Of a DNA stretch of 64,000 bases, positions 30,009-37,592 are shown piece by piece. Each line of letters starts with the position of its first letter. Within the stretch, counting starts at the first letter, position 1. The DNA is from Desulfatitalea sp. UBA4791 (GTDB lineage Bacteria > Desulfobacterota > Desulfobacteria > Desulfobacterales > Desulfosarcinaceae), in assembly GCA_002402905.1 (NCBI GenBank), contig DHGT01000037.1:61327-125326 (forward strand), in the 5' to 3' direction. The position numbers were made by a program, and so were the translations under genes. The notes under the pieces are model-generated. The model made no database searches. It was not told where the DNA came from and saw only the letters and a program-made list of their open reading frames with translations.

Positions 30009-30025
30009 TGTCTGGAGGTTTAGGC

Positions 30026-30775
30026 ATGACAGATTTTATAGAATATGAAGCTAAGAGTGTAGACAAGGCTTTGGAAAAAGCCTCAAAGGAACTGGATCTG
30101 CCCCTGGATCAATTGACATACGATGTCATCTCCTACGGATCTACAGGAATTTTTGGATTGGTAGGCGTCAAAAAGGCCAAAATACGTGTAAAAACAAATC
30201 ATTCTAAGGGTTCTTTCCATCGAGAGGCCAAACAAAAAGCCAAGGATCTGGTCAAGAGCGCGTTTGGAATTGAAGAAAAGGCAGAAGAACCGGAGGTCGT
30301 GTCATCGGTAGAATTGGAGTGTGGTAAACAGGCCCTTCAGCGCATCGTCGATGCCATATCAGGGGGGGCCACGATCACTGCCGAACACAAAAATCACCGG
30401 ATCATTTTTAAAATCGAGGGGGGTAACAGTGGTCTTTTGATCGGAAAGCGAGGCCAGACCCTCGAGGCGATTCAATATTTAATAGAAAAAATCGTTAACA
30501 AAAACAATGATACCCGTTTGAGGGTATTGGTCGATGTCGAGGGATATCTCGATACGCGTCAATCCAACCTGAAGCGAATGGCCACCAAAATGGCCGAGAA
30601 GGCGCAGAAAATCAACAAGCCCGTGACCATCGGCCAGATGAACGCCTACGATAGGCGGATCGTTCATCTGCATCTGAAAGACAATCAAGCCGTTAGGACC
30701 CAGAGTGTCGGCGACGGGAACTATAGAAAGCTGATCATTTTTCCAAAACGCAAGCGGCATCAGAGGTCCAATTGA
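30026..30775 (+). CDS. jag: Jag/KhpB RNA-binding protein
   Basis: A 249-residue cytoplasmic RNA-binding protein. Three modules are visible: the Jag_N domain (FIEYEAKSVDKALEKASKEL, ISYGSTGIFGLVGVKKAKI), a KH domain with GLLIGKRGQTLEAIQYL, and an R3H domain with MNAYDRRIVHLHLKD. It is thought to act with KhpA in RNA regulation and is nearly always next to yidC. The start at 30026 has CTGGAGG eight bases before it; an alternative ATG at 30008 overlaps the yidC stop but has no ribosome-binding site. mnmE follows after about 65 bases. Confidence 0.93.
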   Translation: MTDFIEYEAKSVDKALEKASKELDLPLDQLTYDVISYGSTGIFGLVGVKKAKIRVKTNHSKGSFHREAKQKAKDLVKSAFGIEEKAEEPEVVSSVELECGKQALQRIVDAISGGATITAEHKNHRIIFKIEGGNSGLLIGKRGQTLEAIQYLIEKIVNKNNDTRLRVLVDVEGYLDTRQSNLKRMATKMAEKAQKINKPVTIGQMNAYDRRIVHLHLKDNQAVRTQSVGDGNYRKLIIFPKRKRHQRSN

Positions 30776-30839
30776 GCGGGTATCGGCCCTCGATTGCGCA
30801 GAAATAGGGGGCGAGAGCCAAGAAGTCAGGCCGAATTTG

Positions 30840-32276
30840 ATGACGACGTTTGCAGGGGAATCCGAGTTCTGTAATGACACCATTGCAGCTATCGCTACCG
30901 CAGAGGGCGCCGGAGGTATCGGTATCGTTCGGATATCCGGACCAGAGGCCTATGCCATCGCACGGAGGCTTTTCGTCAGAGGTCCAGACAGCGGTTTGAC
31001 GGCAGAGAACCAGGAAACCGCAATTCCTTCCCACCGTTTAGTTCATGGATACATTCGGGAACCGACGACGAGCCGCGTCATCGATGAAGTCCTGCTGGCG
31101 GCCATGAAGGCGCCAAAAACCTACACGCGCGAAGACGTGGTCGAGATCCATTCCCATGGCGGCACGCTGATCCTCTCAAAAATTCTCGGAATGGTTATTT
31201 GTTCGGGAGCCAGGCTCGCAGATCCGGGTGAGTTTACCCGGCGAGCCTATCTGAACGGACGAATCGATCTCAGTCAGGCGGAAGCGGTTGCCGATATCAT
31301 CAATGCCAGAAGCGATGGCGCCCTGGCGATTGCAGCCCGGCAGCTGCAGGGCGGGCTCAGGCTTCAAATCGATGATCTGTGCGCGCTCATAGTTGAGGTC
31401 CTATCAGATCTCGAGGCGGCCATTGAATTTCCAGAAGAGGTGGAAATAAACCTGTCAAGACAGAGGGCCGGTTGGATCGATTCTTTAGAGAATGGGATCA
31501 TTGTGCCCATAAAACACTTGCTGGAAAGTGTTCATCGGGGGCGGCTTATAAAAGAGGGCGTCCGATTGGTGATTGTCGGCCGTCCGAACGTCGGCAAATC
31601 GAGCCTGATGAATGTGTTGGTAGGAAAGGACAAGGCCATTGTCACCCCTATACCAGGGACTACCCGCGATGCCGTCGAAGGGACCCTGTTTATCGACAAC
31701 CATGCCATCCACCTCGCAGATACGGCCGGATTAAGAGAGAGCGATGATCCGATTGAGATCATTGGCATGCGTAAGACCCGAGAGCGCCTGAATGAGGCGG
31801 ACTTCATTCTGTTTGTGGTCGATGCCCAATTTCCATGGACAACGGAGGACTTGGCGATCCTGCAGAACCTTGATCTGGGAAAGACCCTTTTAGTGTTCAA
31901 TAAAATTGACCTGGTAGAGGAAAATTGGATTCCCCAGTGTCCAAAGGAAATGGAGCAGATCGATCGTGTCATGATATCCGCCAAAAACGAAATCGGGTTG
32001 TCGAAGCTTAAGGCGGTTATCTCTCACAGGTGTTTGCAATCCGGGGAATTTCAGGTACAAGAGAATATCGTCACCAGTGTCCGACACCAGGGGCTTCTGG
32101 AGGTGGCGCTGGACGCCACCAGTCAGGCGGCCGATATACTAAAGCGCCACGACGGAGAGGAGTTGGTCTGTTTGGAGCTGGAGGAGGCCCTTTTGGCCCT
32201 CGGGAAGATAACCGGGGATCGGTCTGATGAAAGGGTGCTGGATTCAATCTTTAATAAATTCTGTATCGGCAAATAG
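30840..32276 (+). CDS. mnmE: tRNA modification GTPase MnmE (TrmE)
   Basis: A 478-residue GTPase which, with MnmG, adds the 5-carboxymethylaminomethyl-type group to the wobble uridine of several tRNAs. The N-terminal folate-binding domain is seen in GGIGIVRISGPEA, and the tRNA/dimer helices surround a G domain with GRPNVGKSSLMN, DTAGLRES and NKID. The C-terminal CIGK carries the essential cysteine. ATG 30840 is preferred over the adjacent TTG 30837. MnmG is not in the window. A perfect parS palindrome starts 14 bases after the stop codon. Confidence 0.96.
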   Translation: MTTFAGESEFCNDTIAAIATAEGAGGIGIVRISGPEAYAIARRLFVRGPDSGLTAENQETAIPSHRLVHGYIREPTTSRVIDEVLLAAMKAPKTYTREDVVEIHSHGGTLILSKILGMVICSGARLADPGEFTRRAYLNGRIDLSQAEAVADIINARSDGALAIAARQLQGGLRLQIDDLCALIVEVLSDLEAAIEFPEEVEINLSRQRAGWIDSLENGIIVPIKHLLESVHRGRLIKEGVRLVIVGRPNVGKSSLMNVLVGKDKAIVTPIPGTTRDAVEGTLFIDNHAIHLADTAGLRESDDPIEIIGMRKTRERLNEADFILFVVDAQFPWTTEDLAILQNLDLGKTLLVFNKIDLVEENWIPQCPKEMEQIDRVMISAKNEIGLSKLKAVISHRCLQSGEFQVQENIVTSVRHQGLLEVALDATSQAADILKRHDGEELVCLELEEALLALGKITGDRSDERVLDSIFNKFCIGK

Positions 32277-32289
32277 AGCCGGCCACAAT

Positions 32290-32305
32290 TGTTTCACGTG
32301 AAACA
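32290..32305. promoter_or_regulatory. parS: parS centromere site (ParB-binding palindrome)
   Basis: TGTTTCACGTGAAACA is a perfect 16-base palindrome and matches the known ParB-binding consensus exactly. It marks the origin-proximal region for chromosome segregation. It lies between mnmE and a YkgJ gene, about 17 kb from the candidate oriC. In many bacteria parA-parB follow mnmE-mnmG at this place; neither is in the window, yet the site is kept. Confidence 0.92.
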
Positions 32306-32320
32306 GTCAGGAGATACCAG

Positions 32321-32989
32321 ATGGATTTCGAGCCATTTTTTAGAGAATATCGCATATTGGTCGAAAAAGTGGAGGATGCATTCCGCCGGGTCCAACAGGA
32401 ATATGGCGATTGTGTCTTGTGCAAGGAAACCTGTTCCGATTGTTGCCACGCTTTGTTTGACTTAACGTTGATCGAGGCGGTTTATATCAAAGAAAATTTC
32501 GATCGAATGTTTACAGGGGACCGGCGCGAACAATTGATTGAACGTGCAAACAGGGCAGACCGGGATATTTGCCGTATCAAGAAGGTGGCTGTCCAGGCCT
32601 TGGAGAAAGGAAAGCCGGAAGATGAAATTCTGGAGGACATGGCGTTGAAACGCGTTCGATGCCCGGCTTTGGATGAGAATAATCTGTGTGCCATTTATGA
32701 GGTTCGGCCGATAACCTGTCGACTGTATGGGATTCCCACCGAGATTGGGGCGCGCGCACATACCTGTGGCATAAGCGGTTTTAAAGAGGGGATTGCCTAC
32801 CCGACCGTGAAGCTGGACGCCATTTATCAGCGCCTTTATGAGATCTCGACGGCTTTGGCACAGGGCATTGAGAGTCGCTATTCTAAGCTGGCGGATATGT
32901 TGGTGCCTTTGTCCATGGCGCTTTTGACCGATTACACCGAGGACTATCTCGGCGTAAAATCGAAAGATAGCTCAACAGAGGAAGAATAG
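32321..32989 (+). CDS. YkgJ-family cysteine-cluster protein (first copy)
   Basis: A 222-residue cytoplasmic protein with the YkgJ (UPF0153) pattern: CVLCKETCSDCCHALFDLTL near the N-terminus and RCPALDENNLCAIYEVRPITCRLYGIP in two pieces in the middle. These conserved cysteines probably hold a metal or iron-sulfur cluster. The function is unknown, although members are proposed to bind Fe-S or zinc. CAGGAG precedes the ATG, and the parS site lies 15 bases before the start. The next gene follows after 11 bases, and a second YkgJ protein is encoded at 46414-47115. Confidence 0.82.
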   Translation: MDFEPFFREYRILVEKVEDAFRRVQQEYGDCVLCKETCSDCCHALFDLTLIEAVYIKENFDRMFTGDRREQLIERANRADRDICRIKKVAVQALEKGKPEDEILEDMALKRVRCPALDENNLCAIYEVRPITCRLYGIPTEIGARAHTCGISGFKEGIAYPTVKLDAIYQRLYEISTALAQGIESRYSKLADMLVPLSMALLTDYTEDYLGVKSKDSSTEEE

Positions 32990-33000
32990 GGGGCATGAGC

Positions 33001-33336
33001 ATGACGCAGGATGATGCGGCTCAAAGGAAAAAGGCTATTTTCGATGCCATGTCACCACGCGCCCGCCGGAGAATTGAACGGATCGGCTTCGATCGATGGG
33101 ACCCGTTCGAGGCTCCCAAGGATCCCATCGATATTCGCCGCGATCCTACCCAGCGCACCACGCAACAGCTGGTGGGGGATTTCCTCCAAACAAGAGCTCC
33201 TGAAAAGCGCACCAACGCTTACAGCCGCGGGGTCCTGGAAATGGCGCTGGGAATCATCAATGCGGATGATCGCTTTATTGGGATGTTTGAATTTGCGTCC
33301 TGGTATATGGAGCAGCTCAAAGAGATCGAAAAGTAG
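33001..33336 (+). CDS. Conserved hypothetical protein, 111 residues
   Basis: Small, charged protein, not recognised as a named family. It opens with a basic helix (KKAIFDAMSPRARRRIERIGF) split by SPRAR and then has a DPFEAPKDPIDIRRDPTQRTT stretch, followed by a predicted helical part ending in WYMEQLKEIEK. No signal peptide, membrane segment or metal motif is seen. The ATG at 33001 has AGGGGG seven bases upstream; an ATG at 32995 is too close to it. It follows the YkgJ gene by 11 bases and precedes the methyltransferase by 25, so the three form a likely operon. Confidence 0.72.
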   Translation: MTQDDAAQRKKAIFDAMSPRARRRIERIGFDRWDPFEAPKDPIDIRRDPTQRTTQQLVGDFLQTRAPEKRTNAYSRGVLEMALGIINADDRFIGMFEFASWYMEQLKEIEK

Positions 33337-33361
33337 TCCTATCTAAAAACGAAGTTTGGAA

Positions 33362-34192
33362 ATGGAAATTGATACCGTTACCTTTCAGCGCGTAGGACAA
33401 CACATTCACCATCTGTTGAGCCAGAAATACCTTCGCATGACCCCCTCTGGTCTGGCGCAGGTGCTTGCCGCCCATTTTCCTGATGTGAGCCGACCGATTT
33501 TTAGAGCCATTCTCCGTGAACTGGTCCAAGTGGGTCTTTTGACCTATTCAAGCCATTTTTCATCCTCCTACATAGAACTCGGCACGCATTGCCGGGAGCC
33601 TGCATCGCCGGGATTGTCTATCGAAACCCTGTTTTCTCAAAAACCATCACTGATGGCCGCGCATGAGGTTTCGCTGACAGATGGTGCCGCTTTTGGACAA
33701 GGCGACCATCCCACGACCCAGTTGGCGATCGAAGCCATGTATTGGGTTGCCGATAATTGCCAAAACAAATGCACTTCGGCGGTACCAGTGGTTCTGGATA
33801 TCGGGACGGGAACCGGTATATTGGCAATGGTCGCCGTGCGGCTGGGGTTGGGCCCCGCCATGGCGATTGACCTCGATCAATTGGCCTGCTGTGAGGCCAT
33901 GCGAAATGTCCATCGCAATGGGTTGTCGATGCGGGTTCATGTCGTTGCAGGTGAGCTGGCTGCCGTTCGTCCTTCCCCTTTCAGACTCATTCTAGCCAAT
34001 TTGCGACCGCCGACCCTGGTGCGCCTGATGCCCGATATGGTGCGCCATACCGGGCCGGAAGGGTATTGGATCCTCACCGGTTTCCGGCCGGATGAAAAAT
34101 CACGACTGTTCAGTCGGTTGCCGATGGGTTTCGATGAGGTATGGGGTGGTGAAAACCGCGGGTGGGGTGCTGCGGCGATTCAAGGGCGCTAA
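33362..34192 (+). CDS. PrmA-like SAM-dependent methyltransferase
   Basis: A 276-residue protein whose C-terminal two thirds is a class I methyltransferase. FGQGDHPTTQLAIEAMYW parallels the FGTGxHPTT stretch of ribosomal protein L11 methyltransferase PrmA. The SAM-binding motif I is VLDIGTGTGILAMVAVRLG, and ILANLRPPTL takes the place of the usual post-I NPPY-like motif. The first 80 residues differ from PrmA and look helical, with KYLRMTPSGLAQVLAAHFP resembling a winged-helix segment. It could methylate a different protein or a small molecule. It is the last gene of the run that follows mnmE. Confidence 0.72.
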   Translation: MEIDTVTFQRVGQHIHHLLSQKYLRMTPSGLAQVLAAHFPDVSRPIFRAILRELVQVGLLTYSSHFSSSYIELGTHCREPASPGLSIETLFSQKPSLMAAHEVSLTDGAAFGQGDHPTTQLAIEAMYWVADNCQNKCTSAVPVVLDIGTGTGILAMVAVRLGLGPAMAIDLDQLACCEAMRNVHRNGLSMRVHVVAGELAAVRPSPFRLILANLRPPTLVRLMPDMVRHTGPEGYWILTGFRPDEKSRLFSRLPMGFDEVWGGENRGWGAAAIQGR

Positions 34193-34288
34193 TGGGGTCG
34201 ATAGGCCGTTTACGTGGCGATCTTGAAAATGGGCCCCGTAGTATGCGACCGGCGCTGATCGTTTGAAATTCGAGTCCTGGTGAAATGG

Positions 34289-34323
34289 CCTCGCAAAGCC
34301 TTACAAATAAAGGCTTTGCGAGG
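34289..34323. terminator. Hairpin between convergent genes
   Basis: CCTCGCAAAGCCTT (34289-34302) and AAGGCTTTGCGAGG (34310-34323) are exact complements around a seven-base AT-rich loop. It lies between the ends of the methyltransferase and the rubredoxin membrane protein, so it could end transcription from both sides. T-runs are weak. Confidence 0.55.
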
Positions 34324-34363
34324 GAAAGTCCCTTCCGAAGGAACCAATCTACTCTATTTTTAC

Positions 34364-35191
34364 CTATTTTGCGCGAAAAACCAGTTTTCCACCATACCAG
34401 CCTGCAATGGCGCCGGCAGCCAGGTCAACCAGGTGAAGCAGCAAAAAGAAAAAATTGTTGAACAGACCTTGGGCATAAAGGTCTGGATCGACTAACCACC
34501 AGATGGCAAGGATGATGGATAAAAAGCTGACAACTCCGGCGCAAATTATTTTGATCCGGAAGATCTCCGTCATGCGACCTTTGAAGGTGTTGATCCAGTC
34601 GATCAATCCGGTGACAATGACGATGGGCATGGTGAGGGCCACCATGATGATGTTCACCTTTGCGGCTGTCGCCAAGGCCTCTGAGCCAAAAAGAAGCGAG
34701 AGAAAAACGAACAGCACGGAGATGGGTAGAACGCCGTTTGGGATGTGGACGGCGATCGGATGACCGTGCAATTCGGTCAGCTTCAAGCTGATGACTTTAA
34801 ATCGTTCGGGAATGAAACTGGATGGGTCTCGACCGGTGAATTTCTGACCTTTCTCATCGATTGTCGTGTCGCCAGCCGATGAGTCCTTACCCTTTTCTGA
34901 TTCGCCCGGATCCTCGGGCAACAACACGAATTGACTCCGGTCCGCACCACAAACCGGACATTTTTCCGGTGGGCTGCTGCCGGTATGAATATAGCCGCAT
35001 ACAGAACAACGCCATTTGGAGTTTTCGTTGGCCCCCGCCCTCGCATCCACTCCTGCCGGGGTTGGTGTGAGATCTTCAGCTTCGTCGAGCAATATGAAAA
35101 GAGACCGATCGGCACCGCAAACCGGGCACTTTTCGGGAGGCGTGTCGCCCTTGTGAATGTAGCCGCAGACCGTGCATTTCCATTGTTTCAT
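34364..35191 (-). CDS. Double rubredoxin-like / DUF2231-like membrane protein
   Basis: A 275-residue fusion. Two near-identical rubredoxin-like modules lie in tandem: CTVCGYIHKG with CPVCGAD (Cys6, 9, 22, 25) and CSVCGYIHTG with CPVCGAD (Cys62, 65, 78, 81). Each could hold one iron or zinc. A hydrophilic linker leads to a membrane domain from about residue 140, beginning LHGHPIAVHIPNGVLP and showing four hydrophobic helices, as in DUF2231. No signal peptide is seen, so the metal modules should face the cytoplasm. GAGGT precedes the start at 35191; the frame runs further upstream without a ribosome-binding site. A role in electron transfer to or from the membrane is inferred. Confidence 0.8.
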   Translation of the reverse strand: MKQWKCTVCGYIHKGDTPPEKCPVCGADRSLFILLDEAEDLTPTPAGVDARAGANENSKWRCSVCGYIHTGSSPPEKCPVCGADRSQFVLLPEDPGESEKGKDSSAGDTTIDEKGQKFTGRDPSSFIPERFKVISLKLTELHGHPIAVHIPNGVLPISVLFVFLSLLFGSEALATAAKVNIIMVALTMPIVIVTGLIDWINTFKGRMTEIFRIKIICAGVVSFLSIILAIWWLVDPDLYAQGLFNNFFFLLLHLVDLAAGAIAGWYGGKLVFRAK

Positions 35192-35393
35192 TGGGTTGAC
35201 CTCAAAGATTAGGGGTGAGTGGGGTTCGGTGACCGGTTGAATCTTCGTATCTTGATACACGAATCTTTGGGATATTTCCAGCGCTTCTGGACGCGCAACC
35301 CAAGCGCGCCATATCCCCGGGGTGCCCAATCCATTAGTGAAAAGCGCTGTAAGCAGGTGAGACAAATGCCTGTCAGCCAAAAAAGCCGCGGTG

Positions 35394-35687
35394 CTATTCG
35401 GAACTGAGCGCGGTGCCGAGCAGGAACTCTTCGTAATCTGTGGGGCGGGTCTGATAAAGCTCTAAAATGGATTCGAGTTGTCTTCGCTCCTGGCTATCCC
35501 GCCACTCGTACCAGTGCTCGAGACTTTGCCAGGTACTGATGACAATCAAATTCAACGGAAAGCCCTTTTTAGAAAGCGTTTCCCCGGAAATATAACCGGG
35601 CTGACCCATGGCGCGGGCACGAAGGTCGTTGAGCTGAGGGGTCTTTCCTTCCTTGAAGCGTCTTTTGATTAAAATTTTGGCGATCAT
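35394..35687 (-). CDS. ABM-domain protein (antibiotic biosynthesis monooxygenase fold)
   Basis: A 97-residue protein with the dimeric alpha/beta barrel pattern: MIAKILIKRRFKEGK, GYISGETL, LIVISTWQSLEHWYEW and a C-terminal strand. This fold is shared by quinol monooxygenases, heme-degrading proteins and many of unknown role. AGGAG lies eight bases before the start. The gene begins 18 bases after the OadB gene stop on the same strand, so it is probably transcribed after oadG and oadB. No catalytic residues can be named. Confidence 0.78.
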   Translation of the reverse strand: MIAKILIKRRFKEGKTPQLNDLRARAMGQPGYISGETLSKKGFPLNLIVISTWQSLEHWYEWRDSQERRQLESILELYQTRPTDYEEFLLGTALSSE

Positions 35688-35705
35688 GGTGGGTGCTCCT
35701 TTGGG

Positions 35706-36836
35706 TCAACCCATCATGAAGCTCCACAAGATACCGGCGCAAATGGCAGAGCCGATGACACCCGATGCATTGCAGGCCATGGCGTGCATCAGCAGATAGT
35801 TGCCTGGATCTTCTTTCTGTGCGGTCAAGTGGACTTCGCGCGCAGACCCGGGAACCGCTGAGACGCCGGCGGCGCCGAGCAATGGGTTGATTTTTTCCTT
35901 AAGAAAAAGGTTCATGAGTTTAGCGAAGAGAACACCGGAGGCCGTGGCAATGGAAAAGGCGATGGATCCGAGAAAAAAGATGCCCAACGCCTTGGGCGTG
36001 ATAAACACATCGGCCTGGGTGCTGGCACCTACCGTAAATCCCAGGAAAATGGTAGCCGTATCGATGACGGCCGAACTGGCGGTTTTGGCGAGACGATCGA
36101 CCACCCCGGAAACCTTCAGGATATTCCCCAGGAAGAAGGGCCCCAACAACGGAATGGATGCAGGCGCCAGGAAACAGCAGAGCAGAACGCCCACGACAGG
36201 AAAAAAGACGAGCTCCTTGCGTGAGACATGCCGCTCGGTATCGGGCATGCGGATCAGGCGTTCTCGCCGGGTGGTCAAAAGCCGCATGATCGGTGGTTGT
36301 ATGATAGGGATGAGCGCCATGTAGGAGTAGGCGGCGATAGCCACGGGCCCGATCAGATGCGGCGCAAGCTTGGCGGTCAGGAAGATGGAGGTCGGCCCGT
36401 CGGCGCCGCCGATGATGGCCACCGAGGCGGACTCTTTTGGATCGAAGCCCAATGCAAGCGCGCTGAGCAATGTGAAGTAGATGCCCATTTGGGCGGCGGC
36501 ACCGAGCAGCATCAGCTTAGGCCTGGCGAGCATGGAGGAAAAATCGGTCATCGCGCCCAGGCCGAGAAAGACGATGGACGGATAGAGTCCAGAGGTGACC
36601 CCGAAGTAAAGATAGTGCAATACGCTGTTGTCTTCATAGATGCCCAACCCAAATCCCTTGAAAAAGGGAATATTGCCGATGATGATGCCAAACCCGATGG
36701 GCAGCAGCAGCAGGGGTTCGTATTTTTTGGCGATCGAGAGATAACAGAAGAGAATCCCGATGAGGATCATCATCAGGTAGCGCCAGTCGGCCATCGCAAA
36801 GCCGGTGTTTTTCAAGAAGTCTAAGGCCAGTTCCAT
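35706..36836 (-). CDS. Na+-transporting decarboxylase beta subunit (OadB/GcdB/MmdB)
   Basis: A 376-residue polytopic membrane protein that couples decarboxylation of carboxybiotin to outward sodium pumping. The diagnostic IIGGADGPTSIFLTAK and YMALIPIIQPPIMRLLT segments are present, with the key Asp in GADGPT. About nine membrane helices are visible. The substrate-specific alpha subunit and a biotin carrier are not adjacent, so whether the complex acts on oxaloacetate, methylmalonyl-CoA or glutaconyl-CoA cannot be decided. The gamma-like gene is 55 bases upstream. The C-terminal NASGVIGSAICAGILW is typical. Confidence 0.92.
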   Translation of the reverse strand: MELALDFLKNTGFAMADWRYLMMILIGILFCYLSIAKKYEPLLLLPIGFGIIIGNIPFFKGFGLGIYEDNSVLHYLYFGVTSGLYPSIVFLGLGAMTDFSSMLARPKLMLLGAAAQMGIYFTLLSALALGFDPKESASVAIIGGADGPTSIFLTAKLAPHLIGPVAIAAYSYMALIPIIQPPIMRLLTTRRERLIRMPDTERHVSRKELVFFPVVGVLLCCFLAPASIPLLGPFFLGNILKVSGVVDRLAKTASSAVIDTATIFLGFTVGASTQADVFITPKALGIFFLGSIAFSIATASGVLFAKLMNLFLKEKINPLLGAAGVSAVPGSAREVHLTAQKEDPGNYLLMHAMACNASGVIGSAICAGILWSFMMG

Positions 36837-36891
36837 AGGTCAGGGTACCTCGATGGGTCGATGATCGATCGCTCTTTGGGCGATCAACTGG

Positions 36892-37290
36892 TTAAGCGTT
36901 CTTCCAAGAAAATGTGCCGTCACCGGAAGCAATCAAGAAACCGTTTTCTCTCAGGGTTCGCAAGCTGAGGTGAGGGTGGGGCAGTTGGTCCTTATGGGCC
37001 AACCGATAAAGTTGGGCGAGGTCGAACCGCTCTCCTAAACCGGCCGTCAAAGACTGATAGAGTGTGACCGTGGCCTCCAGATCGTTGAGCAAGTCTGCAT
37101 GGCCAACCGGCGCCGGTTTGGTCTCTTCCACAGGCAGGCCCTTGGTCTGCTTCTCAAAAAACCCTATTATTTTATGTAGTTGAGAGATAATAAGGGCCAG
37201 TATAGATAACCCCGACAGCACCAGGATGGCGCCGGTGAAGGCCATTGCCCAGCCATTGTTGGCGGCAATTCTTGACAAATCAAAGATCAT
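36892..37290 (-). CDS. OadG-like gamma/delta subunit of Na+-decarboxylase
   Basis: A 132-residue protein with one N-terminal membrane helix (MAFTGAILVLSGLSILALII) like the OadG/MmdD anchor subunits. Those normally end in a Pro- and Ala-rich tail that binds zinc or biotin. Here the second half is different: LYRLAHKDQLPHPHLSLRTLRENG looks like a small helical, winged-helix-like segment, so the assignment rests on the helix and on position immediately upstream of oadB. It likely anchors the soluble transferase part to the membrane. Confidence 0.7.
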   Translation of the reverse strand: MIFDLSRIAANNGWAMAFTGAILVLSGLSILALIISQLHKIIGFFEKQTKGLPVEETKPAPVGHADLLNDLEATVTLYQSLTAGLGERFDLAQLYRLAHKDQLPHPHLSLRTLRENGFLIASGDGTFSWKNA

Positions 37291-37592
37291 GGAGTCACAC
37301 CCTCCGGCTTTTACTATTCGTGGCGATTGATGATGGGTCAGGCCCGCTGTTTCCCGACAATCTTGCGCGCGTCAGGCCATAGGATCTACAAGCGGTTCGT
37401 TTTTCGATCATACTTACGGCAAAAAGTCAACTGACAAATGGCCACGATTACCTTAACAATCTGAATTTAAAATAATAATGTACAAGCATTGACATTGTCC
37501 TACCCCTCTTTTATGCTTTGCGTCGTATGACTATCGACCCACCGCCTGCGACCACTAAGATCACGTGACGACTGAAAGCAAAGGATAGTGTC
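37291..37592. other. Divergent intergenic region with pepD promoter
   Basis: This 302-base gap separates the OadG-like gene (-) from the dipeptidase gene (+). Apart from the sigma-70-type promoter listed next, no gene, repeat or RNA was recognised. Confidence 0.6.
37489..37517 (+). promoter_or_regulatory. Sigma-70-type promoter for the dipeptidase gene
   Basis: A perfect TTGACA (37489-37494), a 17-base spacer and TATGCT (37512-37517) lie 75 bases before the dipeptidase start. The match is close to consensus and the spacing ideal, so it is the best promoter seen in the window; transcription would begin near 37524. Confidence 0.65.

Noticed and set aside
30008..30025. An earlier jag start overlapping the yidC stop
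   Set aside because: It lacks a ribosome-binding site, while the ATG at 30026 has CTGGAGG at good spacing and matches the family N-terminus.
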